Shown here: positions 35,845 to 43,411 of the stretch, piece after piece
How the letters are laid out: every line of letters starts with the position of its first letter
How positions within the stretch are numbered: position 1 is the first letter of the stretch
Assembly: GCF_000685035.1 (NCBI RefSeq)
Contig: NZ_BAYB01000008.1
Location: 186,001 to 250,000, forward strand
Length of the DNA stretch: 64,000 nt
Reading direction: 5' to 3'
Source: Paraburkholderia ferrariae NBRC 106233
GTDB taxonomy: Bacteria > Pseudomonadota > Gammaproteobacteria > Burkholderiales > Burkholderiaceae
The notes under the pieces: model-generated
The model's database searches: none
What the model saw: only the letters and a program-made list of their open reading frames with translations
Told to the model about the DNA's origin: nothing
Position numbers and translations under genes: made by a program

Positions 35845-36713
35845 GCACGCACGGCGCGCCGGTCCGCGAAGCCGAGGTCCTGGCCGGCGGCATCGCGACG
35901 CGCTACGCCACCGCCGGCACGCAAGGCCCGGCGGTGCTGCTCGTGCATGGGCGCAGCATCGGCGCGTCCGGCGCGACCGAATGGCACGGGCTCTTGCCGC
36001 GCCTGGCCGAGGCCGGCTTTCGGGCCTATGCGCCCGATCATCTTTCGATGGGCTGGACCGATCTGCGTCCGCACGCCTGGCCCACCCAGGGCTACGAGAG
36101 CCTGCTCGCGCATCTGCTCGCATTCCTCGACGCGATGCATATCGATCAGGCACTGGTGATCGGCAACTCGATGGGCGCTTACCTGAGCGCCCGCCTCGCG
36201 CTGGATCACCCGGACCGGGTGCGCGCCGCCACGCTGATCGGCAGCAGGACGCTCGCGGCCGCGATGGGGCTCGTACCCACGCCCGCGCCGCGGCTACCGG
36301 GCGAAGAAGACTGGCATCGCGAAGGCATTCGGCAACACCTGCTTATGCAATTCCACGATCCGGCGGCCTTGCCCGACGCCATGCTGGAAGCGCGCTGCCT
36401 CGCGGCGCAGCGGCCCGGCGTGCGCGAGGCCACCGAAGCCTTCATCAGCGCCCTCAATGCGCGCGGCGCCGACGAGGCCGCGCGCGCTGCATTCCTGCTC
36501 GACAAGTGGCTGCCCCATACCCGCATCCCCATGCAGTTCGTGTGGGGCGAGCGCGACCGCGTTGCGCCCCTCGAACTCGCGCAACGGCTCGCGCGCCTGC
36601 TGCCCGCCATCCCGCTCAGCGTGGTTCCCGAAGCGGGTCATCTTTGCCATATCGAGCGCGCGGAGGCCGTCTCGCGTGTGATCGTGCCGTTTCTGAAGCA
36701 GAATACGCCATGA
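35841..36713 (+). CDS. Alpha/beta-hydrolase
   Basis: 290-residue cytoplasmic hydrolase: oxyanion loop LLVHGRS, nucleophile elbow IGNSMGAYLS, acid in WGERD and His in AGHLCHIER complete a catalytic triad. It resembles the meta-cleavage-product hydrolase/haloperoxidase branch; the substrate is unknown. GTG start at 35841 overlaps the MFS stop, so the two are translationally coupled, suggesting the hydrolase acts on what the MFS carrier imports. Confidence 0.88.
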   Translation: MSTHGAPVREAEVLAGGIATRYATAGTQGPAVLLVHGRSIGASGATEWHGLLPRLAEAGFRAYAPDHLSMGWTDLRPHAWPTQGYESLLAHLLAFLDAMHIDQALVIGNSMGAYLSARLALDHPDRVRAATLIGSRTLAAAMGLVPTPAPRLPGEEDWHREGIRQHLLMQFHDPAALPDAMLEARCLAAQRPGVREATEAFISALNARGADEAARAAFLLDKWLPHTRIPMQFVWGERDRVAPLELAQRLARLLPAIPLSVVPEAGHLCHIERAEAVSRVIVPFLKQNTP

Positions 36714-36760
36714 CCTGAAGACACCCGAATACGCCTGAAGACCCGCGGGACGCCATCGAC

Positions 36761-37495
36761 ATGAAAATCGCAGCCCTCTCCGATATTCACGGCAATCTGG
36801 CCGCGCTGAACGCCGTATTCGACGACATTCGCCAGCAAGGCGCCGATGTCGTCGTCAACCTGGGCGACATCCTCTCCGGTCCGCTGCACGCGTCCGAAAC
36901 CGCCGACCGGCTCATCCCGCTCGCACTGCCGACCATCCAAGGCAATCACGAAAGGCAACTGCTCGACACCGACCCGGCCCGCATGGGAGCATCCGATCGC
37001 TTCGCCCACGCCGCGCTGCGCGACGAGCACCTCGCCTGGCTGCGCGCCCTGCCCGCCACCCTGCGGCTCGACGACGACGTGCTGCTCGTACACGGCACGC
37101 CGCAAGACGACCTGACCTACTTCCTCGACACCGTCACCTCGAGCGGATGCCGCACGGCCACGCACGACGAGGTCAGGCGACGCGCCGGCGATACCGATGC
37201 CGCGCTAATCCTCTGCGGCCATACGCATCTGCAGCGTTCGATGAAACTCGCCGATGGCCGCCTCGTCGTCAATCCCGGCAGCGTCGGGCTGCAGGCCTAT
37301 GAAGACGAGCGCCCCTTCCCTCACCGCATGGAAATGGGCTCGCCGCATGCCCGTTATGCCACCGTCACCCGAACTGCGCTGGGCTGGGACGTGGAGTTTC
37401 GCTCCGTGGCCTACGACTGGCACACCGCCGCCGATCTGGCCGCAGCGAACGGCCGCCCGGACTGGGCCGTTGCGCTGCGCACCGGGCACTGCTGA
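36761..37495 (+). CDS. Metallophosphoesterase (YfcE/PP2A-like)
   Basis: 244-residue calcineurin-fold phosphoesterase with all metal motifs: SDIHGNLAAL, LGDILSGP, GNHER, VHGTP and GHTH followed by VNPGSVG. Such proteins are cytoplasmic phosphodiesterases of uncertain substrate. It follows the hydrolase gene by 47 bases on the same strand; a weak ribosome site leaves open whether it is co-transcribed. Confidence 0.9.
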   Translation: MKIAALSDIHGNLAALNAVFDDIRQQGADVVVNLGDILSGPLHASETADRLIPLALPTIQGNHERQLLDTDPARMGASDRFAHAALRDEHLAWLRALPATLRLDDDVLLVHGTPQDDLTYFLDTVTSSGCRTATHDEVRRRAGDTDAALILCGHTHLQRSMKLADGRLVVNPGSVGLQAYEDERPFPHRMEMGSPHARYATVTRTALGWDVEFRSVAYDWHTAADLAAANGRPDWAVALRTGHC

Positions 37496-37564
37496 AACGG
37501 GACCGGCATCCATCGTCTGCAGTCCTGACAACCTGACTGCAATAAACGGAACTTAAACCGAACT

Positions 37565-38356
37565 TCAACGCTCGCCGAACACTTCCCGATAGCTGCCATA
37601 CATCGAGAGCACGATCAGCGCGGTCACGAGCGGCGTGACGACCAGGCCACGCACCAGCATCGGCACGACGGGGGCCAGCAGCAGATCGGCCGCAATCGCA
37701 ACGGCATAGACGAGCGCCACGCGCCAGTTGCGCAGCACGGCGCGCAGGCTCGTCAGCATGGCGTCGAGTGCCGGCAGACCGCGCAGGACGACGAGCGCCG
37801 GAGCAAACCAGAGCGCGGCGACGCCGAGCACATAGAACGGCACGGCGACAAGCGGCTCGAATCCGGCCCACGCCTCGCGATGCGCATCGAAGACGATCCA
37901 GATGCCGCGCAGGTCGCCCTGCACACCCACCGGCGTCACGCTCAGATGAAAGGCCGCGACCTGCGCCAGATAGCCGAGCCCCATCAGCGCGCAGGCACCG
38001 AGACCAATCGCCGCGAGCGCATTGCGGTGACTCTGGACAGCAGCCAGCGCCTCGCCCGCCGACCAGGGCCGCGCCCGGCTCGCACGCTCCTGCATCAGCA
38101 CGAGCAGGCCCGCGGCGAAAGGCACGGCCAGCGGCGCCAGCACGGCAAAGCGCGGCACGAGTTCGAGCAGCGTGGCGAAATCGGCGCACACGAGCAGCGC
38201 CGCGAGCCACCACAGCGGGTGCAGCTTTGCGACGGCTACGCCGTCGGCAAGCCAGGCGGGCAGTCGCGCGAGCGTCACGCGGCGGCCTGCGCCGGATTGG
38301 GTCGATTCGAAACCGCGCGCCGCGGGCGACGTGGTGGAAAGAAGATGCAGATTCAT
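37565..38356 (-). CDS. BPSS1780-family membrane protein
   Basis: 263-residue polytopic inner-membrane protein with five or six hydrophobic segments between residues 48 and 255. It carries the family-typical LPAWLADGVAVAKLHPLWWLAALLV start of the membrane part. Function unknown; the family is named after a Burkholderia pseudomallei gene and is confined largely to beta-proteobacteria. AAGGAAAC lies just before the ATG. It is downstream of the PadR-DUF1700 pair on the same strand (65-base gap), so it may share their transcript. Convergent with the phosphoesterase gene. Confidence 0.82.
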   Translation of the reverse strand: MNLHLLSTTSPAARGFESTQSGAGRRVTLARLPAWLADGVAVAKLHPLWWLAALLVCADFATLLELVPRFAVLAPLAVPFAAGLLVLMQERASRARPWSAGEALAAVQSHRNALAAIGLGACALMGLGYLAQVAAFHLSVTPVGVQGDLRGIWIVFDAHREAWAGFEPLVAVPFYVLGVAALWFAPALVVLRGLPALDAMLTSLRAVLRNWRVALVYAVAIAADLLLAPVVPMLVRGLVVTPLVTALIVLSMYGSYREVFGER

Positions 38357-38421
38357 GGCCGTTTCCTTACTGTGAAAACCGCGATTGAAAACCGCGAAAA
38401 AAAGATCCCGTTTGTGCCGCG

Positions 38422-39672
38422 TTAGCCCAGACCGCCCAGCTCGAGTTTCCCGGTGAGCCGTTCAGCCTGCCGACGCACGTAGCGCACGAGTCCGCGCCAC
38501 GTCATGCAAGTGAGCCTCACGCACAGCCACAGGCCGAACGCGCCTCCCACCAGCATGGCAAATCCGTACAGCAGCGTGCCGATGTTCGAACCGTGCGGGC
38601 CGACGATCACCATCTTGTCGGAGCCGCTCGCAATCGACACGTGGTTGCGGTCCACTTCGACCGAATCCTCGCCGCTGCGCATTGCCAGATGCGGACCGCC
38701 GCTGCCGCCTTCGACGAACGAGAGGCGATCGCCGCCGTCCCGGATGTCCCACGCCATGGCGTTCGGCGCGCTGCCGATGCGGGCCGCCGAAACCTTGTCG
38801 CCGCTGTCCGTCTTCAGGTCGAGCGCAACGACGTCGGCACGGCGGATCGACCACGTGTCGCCCGTCACCGTGAAGAGGTCGCGCGCACCGCCCACCGACT
38901 CGATCTTCAGCTTGCCGTCGTTATTGCGAAGTTCGAGCGGGCCTGCCGGGGTCACGATCGAAATGCGCGTGCCGGGCTGCGGCCGCAGTTCGAAGCGCTC
39001 GCCGTTCACCCGGAAGTCGGCGATGTGCACCTGGGCGAGCTGGCTTTCCGTATCGCCTGGCTGGCTCTGCGTATCGCCTGGCTGGCTCTGCGTATCGCCA
39101 GGCTGGCTCGCGCCCTGCGCGTTCGCGGCGGCGGCGGGCTTCTTCGCGTTGTCGTTGTCGTCGTCATCGTCATCGTCGATATCGGCGTCGTGACGGCCGC
39201 CGGCCTGGACGCTCACGCTGTGGCCGCTGCTGCGCTCGAAACTGAACGGAATCTGCCCGAGCGACGGCCAGCCGAACAACTGGTGGCTGCCGAGCAGCAC
39301 CACCGTCGCGAGCCCCGTGACCACCAGGGCGCTCGAAACGACGTAGCCCAGGGTGAGGAACAGCAGATAGAACATGAACGGCACGAGCAACAGCAATTGC
39401 ATGAGCCCGAGGCCCGCGATCGAGAGGAACACACGCATCAGGTTGCCGAGCGAGCGGCGCGTTTCCCATTGACGGAACGTGGCCTGCGCCTTGAGTTCGC
39501 GTGCGAGCCGCACCGGGTCGCCCAGCGCGGCGATCACCTCGGCCTCGCTGCGGCCGGCGGCCAGTGCGTCGCCGATGTACTCGCGGTAGTCGGCCACGAT
39601 TTCATCGACCACGTGCTTCGGCAAACTTCGCAGTTCATGCCGCAACTGCTGGATGAATGCGTCCTGCGTCAT
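38422..39672 (-). CDS. DUF1700 (HAAS-type) membrane protein with low-complexity insert
   Basis: 416 residues. N-terminal HAAS/DUF1700 domain (about 1-70; FIQQLRHELRSLPKHVVDEIVADYREYI), two or three membrane helices (about 78-140), then an acidic tract (IDDDDDDDND, about 165-175) and a threefold SQPGDTQ repeat. An adhesin-like beta domain follows (about 215-345) and a last membrane helix (about 365-390). HAAS proteins pair with PadR regulators and are thought to act as membrane-bound partners in envelope stress. Its start overlaps the padR stop by ATGA, the standard PadR-DUF1700 arrangement. Confidence 0.85.
   Translation of the reverse strand: MTQDAFIQQLRHELRSLPKHVVDEIVADYREYIGDALAAGRSEAEVIAALGDPVRLARELKAQATFRQWETRRSLGNLMRVFLSIAGLGLMQLLLLVPFMFYLLFLTLGYVVSSALVVTGLATVVLLGSHQLFGWPSLGQIPFSFERSSGHSVSVQAGGRHDADIDDDDDDDNDNAKKPAAAANAQGASQPGDTQSQPGDTQSQPGDTESQLAQVHIADFRVNGERFELRPQPGTRISIVTPAGPLELRNNDGKLKIESVGGARDLFTVTGDTWSIRRADVVALDLKTDSGDKVSAARIGSAPNAMAWDIRDGGDRLSFVEGGSGGPHLAMRSGEDSVEVDRNHVSIASGSDKMVIVGPHGSNIGTLLYGFAMLVGGAFGLWLCVRLTCMTWRGLVRYVRRQAERLTGKLELGGLG
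39049..39109. repeat. 21-bp tandem repeat inside the DUF1700 gene
   Basis: Three copies of a 21-base unit starting CGTATCGCCTGGCTGG: 39049-39069 and 39070-39090 are identical, and 39091-39109 is a partial copy with one mismatch. In frame it encodes the SQPGDTQ heptapeptide repeat, so copy number can change without breaking the gene. Confidence 0.9.
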
Positions 39673-40007
39673 TGCTTGTCCCCTGTGGATGGCAGGCCGG
39701 GCAAACCCAGCACGCCGTTGACTTCATCGACAAAACTGCGCCATTCCTCTTCCATTTCCGCGAGGCTCGCCCGCCCCGCCGAGGTGAGCGAGTAGTACTT
39801 GCGCGGCGGCCCCGAGTTCGACTCGACGAAATAGGTGGAAACCCAGGCCTCGGCTTGCAGGCGGCGCATCAGCGGATAGATTGTTCCTTCACTGATCTCC
39901 ATCGTTTCAGAGAGTGTTGAAACGAGTTCGTAGGCGTAGCTGTCCCCGCGCGCCAGCACGGCCAGCACGCACATATCGAGGGTTCCCTTTTTGAGCTGCG
40001 TCTTCAT
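39669..40007 (-). CDS. PadR-family transcriptional repressor
   Basis: 112-residue PadR regulator: winged helix with LKKGTLDMCVLAVLARGDSYAYEL, recognition helix ISEGTIYPLMRRLQAE, wing PRKYYSLTSAG, and a C-terminal dimerisation helix. Such proteins usually repress their own operon and are co-transcribed with an HAAS/DUF1700 membrane protein, as here (ATGA overlap). A repeat-rich operator-like region lies directly upstream. Confidence 0.92.
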   Translation of the reverse strand: MKTQLKKGTLDMCVLAVLARGDSYAYELVSTLSETMEISEGTIYPLMRRLQAEAWVSTYFVESNSGPPRKYYSLTSAGRASLAEMEEEWRSFVDEVNGVLGLPGLPSTGDKQ

Positions 40008-40038
40008 GCCATTCCGTTCTATCTAATATGCATGGCAC

Positions 40039-40140
40039 AGTACCTTGCTATGCACGAATGCTGGACGCACCTTGTTCCGTCACGTCATGGTGCGAACTGT
40101 AGCAGGCGGTATTGTTTTATGCAAGGTACTGTTTTATGCA
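40039..40140. promoter_or_regulatory. Repeats upstream of padR (candidate PadR operator)
   Basis: AGTACCTTGC (40039-40048) is repeated as a perfect inverse, GCAAGGTACT, at 40121-40130. GTTTTATGCA occurs twice in direct orientation at 40114-40123 and 40131-40140, and TATGCA occurs again at 40049-40054. The GCAAGGTAC/TATGCA combination resembles operators of PadR regulators that control PadR-DUF1700 pairs. padR starts at 40007, so the proximal copy overlaps its promoter; the distal copy could allow looping. Confidence 0.6.
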
Positions 40141-40545
40141 CGGCTCTTATTACGGAATGAAAGGTTGACCTCCCTCTCCCAGGCCCTCGGCCGAACTCCG
40201 TACGTAGTCAATCAGCAGACGAATTCCGGTTTGCGAAACCTGCCGCCATCCATGACGCACCACTAGAAATTCTGTATTTTTATTCGCAACGCTTATCTCG
40301 TAATTAAGGATGCCTATTAAATTCAGGCTAAATTTATCTTGATCTGTTGTATGATTGCTTCGCGTTGCTGGTCGCGGTTCTGCTGGTATGGATTGTCTTC
40401 GGCGGGTGGCGGGGTCGCTGTGTGACGGGCAAGTCCTGCTGAGTTGGCTGCCGCCCTTTGTTGTTGTTCAGTCATACTAATCATAGTTGAATCGGCAGAA
40501 ATCTCTATTCAACGTCAATTCATTTCATTCTATTTGGAGGAGCGT
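40141..40545. other. AT-rich stretch before the Tlde1-type gene
   Basis: About 405 bases, markedly AT-richer than the surrounding genome from 40260 to 40370. No protein-like frame was found. It must contain the promoter of the effector pair. Composition suggests the left edge of an acquired islet; I find no integrase, direct repeats or tRNA at the edge. Confidence 0.45.
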
Positions 40546-40923
40546 ATGCCTTGGGTGTATAAGCAAAGTAATGGCGAATTGTCACACAATGGAAGAATCG
40601 TGAAGCAGGGGAATAGCGGTGGTTATTCAGGCAGTGGCGCTGGAAAAAACAATCCTGCCATGCAGGCCACTAGAAGTATTGGACCCATTCCGCAGGGTAC
40701 GTATAACATCGGGACGCCGCGTCATTCGGCTCATGTGGGCCGCTATGCGATGCCGCTTACCCCGGAAGTGGGCACCGATACCTTCGGCCGCTCCGCGTTT
40801 TACATGCATGGTGACTCGGTAGCGCATCCGGGATCGGCATCCGAGGGTTGCATCATCATGGACCCGCATACCCGCTCGCAGGTTTGGACCAGTGGGGACC
40901 GCAAACTTCAGGTGATTCAATGA
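40546..40923 (+). CDS. Tlde1-type (DUF2778) L,D-transpeptidase-fold antibacterial effector
   Basis: 125-residue protein matching the Tlde1/DUF2778 domain: PWVYKQSNGELSHNG start, GAGKNNPAMQATRSIGPIPQGTY middle, and catalytic motif H88-G-D ... S-E-G-C102-I-I. Tlde1 proteins are type VI secretion effectors that cleave or exchange peptidoglycan peptides with an L,D-transpeptidase-like Cys/His site. Both key residues are present, so the toxin should be active. GGAGGAG lies before ATG 40546; it has no signal peptide, as expected for a T6SS cargo. Coupled by ATGA to the next gene. No T6SS structural gene is nearby. Confidence 0.85.
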   Translation: MPWVYKQSNGELSHNGRIVKQGNSGGYSGSGAGKNNPAMQATRSIGPIPQGTYNIGTPRHSAHVGRYAMPLTPEVGTDTFGRSAFYMHGDSVAHPGSASEGCIIMDPHTRSQVWTSGDRKLQVIQ

Positions 40924-41396
40924 AGCGATTGGCCATGATATTGCTCGTCGCAAGCGGCGCGGCATTCGCGGCCCCACCCATTGGTACACCCGATCAGATA
41001 TCTACTGCCGTCGATAGCAAAGGCGCGCAGGCGTTTTTCGAATCTCTCAGCGAAGATGACGCCGATAAATTGATGGACAAGATTGGTTCTGGTCAATCGC
41101 AGTGGATCGCACTGGCACCGAAGCTGGCAAAAGGTGCGGATGCATCCAACGCAGAAGGGCTTGGAATCGAACTGGCCTATGCCTTGCCCAAAAACCCCAC
41201 GGCAGTACTCGGAGTCGTGGATCCGGTGGATGGCGATGGCCATAGCCTGCAAGTATCGCGTGTCTGCGGCATCCCGTTCATCGAGACGATTCCGCGTGGA
41301 TACAAGGCCAAAGCTCTGCGTGCGGTCGAGAAGGTGAGCGACCCACAACTACAGCAGATCAAGGCGCGTTGCCTGAAAGCGCTGGAAAATTCGTGA
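40920..41396 (+). CDS. Probable periplasmic immunity protein of the Tlde1-type effector
   Basis: 158-residue protein with a clean signal peptide (MKRLAMILLVASGAAFA), hence periplasmic, where the peptidoglycan toxin would act. The start overlaps the effector stop (ATGA), the classical effector-immunity layout. The mature part has two Cys that could pair (VCGIPF and KARCLKA). I do not recognise a named family with certainty; the role is inferred from export, position and coupling. Codon use is less GC-biased than in the flanking genes. Confidence 0.72.
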   Translation: MKRLAMILLVASGAAFAAPPIGTPDQISTAVDSKGAQAFFESLSEDDADKLMDKIGSGQSQWIALAPKLAKGADASNAEGLGIELAYALPKNPTAVLGVVDPVDGDGHSLQVSRVCGIPFIETIPRGYKAKALRAVEKVSDPQLQQIKARCLKALENS

Positions 41397-41683
41397 GTAC
41401 GCGAATCGGGCTGCGGTCTTGTCACGGTGATTCCGCAGCCCAAATCAACCGGGTGGCTTGCGAAGCTTCCCGCGATGCCGTGCATCGCCCCGATCAGTCT
41501 CCATCAAACCATCGCTATCGAGCCTCGCGACAAACTACGACTCCGGCCCGAACGAGAAGTTTTATCGTGTTCGATGGTGGGCCCGGATTAAGCCATTGCG
41601 TTGCACATTGCTTTCCCAAAACTCTCGAGCCAACCGCCCTTAGGCCCCCTGACGCAAGGGCTTTCGGACCCTTCCGCTGCCCC

Positions 41684-42583
41684 TCAGTCGTTGCTATGGA
41701 GATTCGTATTCAGGCCGCCCCAGCGCGATGCGTCGGTGGGCAGCACCTCCACCGCACCAGTCTGGCTGTTGCGGCGAAACAGAAGGCCGGAGCGGCCGGA
41801 TAACTGGCGGGCCGCCACGACACTGCCGTCCGGCAGTTTGACCTTGGTGCCGGCCGTCACGTAAAGACCGGCTTCCACAATGCACTCGTCGCCGAGCGAA
41901 ATGCCGATGCCCGCATTGGCGCCCAGCAGGCTGCGCTCGCCGATGGAATTCCGGCTCTTGCCGCCGCCCGAGAGCGTTCCCATGATCGAGGCGCCCGCGC
42001 CCACGTCCGAATTCCGGCCCACCGTGACGCCCGGCGTCACGCGCCCTTCGACCATCGATTCGCCCAGCGTGCCCGCGTTGAAATTGACGAAACCCTCGTG
42101 CATCACGGTGGTGCCGGCAGCCAGATGCGCGCCCAGCCGCACGCGATCCGCGTCGGCCACGCGCACGCCCTCGGGCACCACGTAGTCCGTCATGCGGGGG
42201 AAGCGGTCCACCGACGCAACGGTGAGGTGGTGGTATTCGGCGGCAACCCGCTCCCTCAGTTCGTCGACGTTGCCAGGCAGCACGGGGCCCGCCGATGTCC
42301 ACGCGATGTTGGGCAGCAGGCCGAAAATGCCTTCGAGATTGATGTCGTTCGGCTTGACCGATCGCTCGGAAAGCAGATGCAGGCGCAGATACGCCTCTTC
42401 GGTGGAAACCGGCGCTGCATCGAGCGAATCGATTGTGACTTCCACGAAGTCGCCGCGAACGAGGCCGACTTTCTCGGCGAGGCAACTGCGCTTCCTGCCG
42501 CCACCCGTGGCGGGAAACCAGACGTCGAGCGTTTTGCCCGTTTCCGTGTCGCAGTATCGGTGGCCCGATCGCTGAATGGTCAT
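41684..42583 (-). CDS. dapD: Tetrahydrodipicolinate N-succinyltransferase, Pseudomonas/actinobacterial type
   Basis: 299-residue left-handed beta-helix acyltransferase. It succinylates tetrahydrodipicolinate in lysine and diaminopimelate synthesis. Motifs such as TTVMHEGFVNFNAGT, SMVEGRV, GASIMGTLSGGG and LGANAGIGISLGDECIVEAGLYVTAGTKV belong to the Mycobacterium/Pseudomonas DapD branch, not to the roughly 275-residue DapD usual in Burkholderia. Compared with Pseudomonas DapD the N-terminal domain is shorter, which could change substrate choice. AGGAGA precedes the ATG. Monocistronic, with no other dap gene nearby, so a special-purpose or second copy is likely. Confidence 0.85.
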   Translation of the reverse strand: MTIQRSGHRYCDTETGKTLDVWFPATGGGRKRSCLAEKVGLVRGDFVEVTIDSLDAAPVSTEEAYLRLHLLSERSVKPNDINLEGIFGLLPNIAWTSAGPVLPGNVDELRERVAAEYHHLTVASVDRFPRMTDYVVPEGVRVADADRVRLGAHLAAGTTVMHEGFVNFNAGTLGESMVEGRVTPGVTVGRNSDVGAGASIMGTLSGGGKSRNSIGERSLLGANAGIGISLGDECIVEAGLYVTAGTKVKLPDGSVVAARQLSGRSGLLFRRNSQTGAVEVLPTDASRWGGLNTNLHSND

Positions 42584-42687
42584 CGAAGTCTCCTGTGTCG
42601 CAACGTGTCGCAGTCCGTGAACCGGTCGATGATAGCCGAGAGGCGGCCGCTTTCAGCGGACGGCCCCTCGTGCCCCTGGTGCAACGG

Positions 42688-43395
42688 CTACTTCGATTTC
42701 GCCGTCATATAGCCCACGGCCGCCTTGATATCGGCATCGGAGCAGTCGGAGCATCCGCCGCGCGGCGGCATGGCCTTGAAGCCCAGCAGCGCGTGATGCA
42801 GCAGCGTGGCGTCGCCTTCGGAGATGCGGGGCAGCCATGCCGCCTTGTCGCCGAGCTTCGGCGCCCCTGCCGCGCCCGTGCCGTGGCAGGCGAAACAGAC
42901 CGAACCATAAACCGATTCGCCGGAGCGCGCCGGGCTTGCCGCCGCCGGTGCCGCAGTTGCAGTCGCCGCGACCGTTTCGTGCTGCGCGCCGCCAGTACCC
43001 GAAGGAATGGGCGCCGCCCCGCCCTCGTTCGCTGCCACCGCGCCGCCGCTCACGCCGTTCATGCCGCTCACGCCATTGAGCGTGCTGAAGTACGCGGCAA
43101 TGTTGGTGACGTCGCGATCCGAGAGCGGCGCCGCCATCGCGTTCATCGCTGCGTTCTGGCGCGTCTTGCCGTCGCGGTAGGCCAGCAGCGCATTCTCCAG
43201 ATAAGCGCGATGCTGGCCCGCCAGGTTCGGCACGCCGGGAATCCTCGCCACGCCGTCCACGTTATGGCATGCGAAGCAAACGGCCGCGCGCCGCTTGCCC
43301 GCGCCGACATCGGGCGCCAGTCCCGCGCTTTGCGCATGTGCCGCCGTGTAGAGCAGCGACAGCATCACCAGTCCGATCCGGATGATGAAATTCAT
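42688..43395 (-). CDS. Periplasmic dihaem cytochrome c
   Basis: 235 residues: signal peptide MNFIIRIGLVMLSLLYTAAHA, then a first class I cytochrome c domain with C40-F-A-C-H44 and distal Met region. A Gly/Ala/Thr-rich linker (about 125-155) leads to a second domain with CFACHG and a c5-like CSDCSD segment near the end. Two haems c in all. It is the last gene of a three-gene operon with two membrane proteins (16-base gap), so it probably carries electrons to or from the bd-like complex. An in-frame start upstream is rejected: the signal peptide begins at 43395. Confidence 0.88.
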   Translation of the reverse strand: MNFIIRIGLVMLSLLYTAAHAQSAGLAPDVGAGKRRAAVCFACHNVDGVARIPGVPNLAGQHRAYLENALLAYRDGKTRQNAAMNAMAAPLSDRDVTNIAAYFSTLNGVSGMNGVSGGAVAANEGGAAPIPSGTGGAQHETVAATATAAPAAASPARSGESVYGSVCFACHGTGAAGAPKLGDKAAWLPRISEGDATLLHHALLGFKAMPPRGGCSDCSDADIKAAVGYMTAKSK

Positions 43396-43411
43396 CGGGA
43401 GTCCTCCAATA

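Noticed and set aside
38373..38397. Two direct copies of TGAAAACCGCGA
   Set aside because: Only 12 bases each in a short gap; looks like a local duplication with no sign of function.
40045..40266. 73-codon plus-strand frame upstream of the Tlde1-type gene
   Set aside because: It runs through the padR operator repeats, has no ribosome site and no protein-like pattern.
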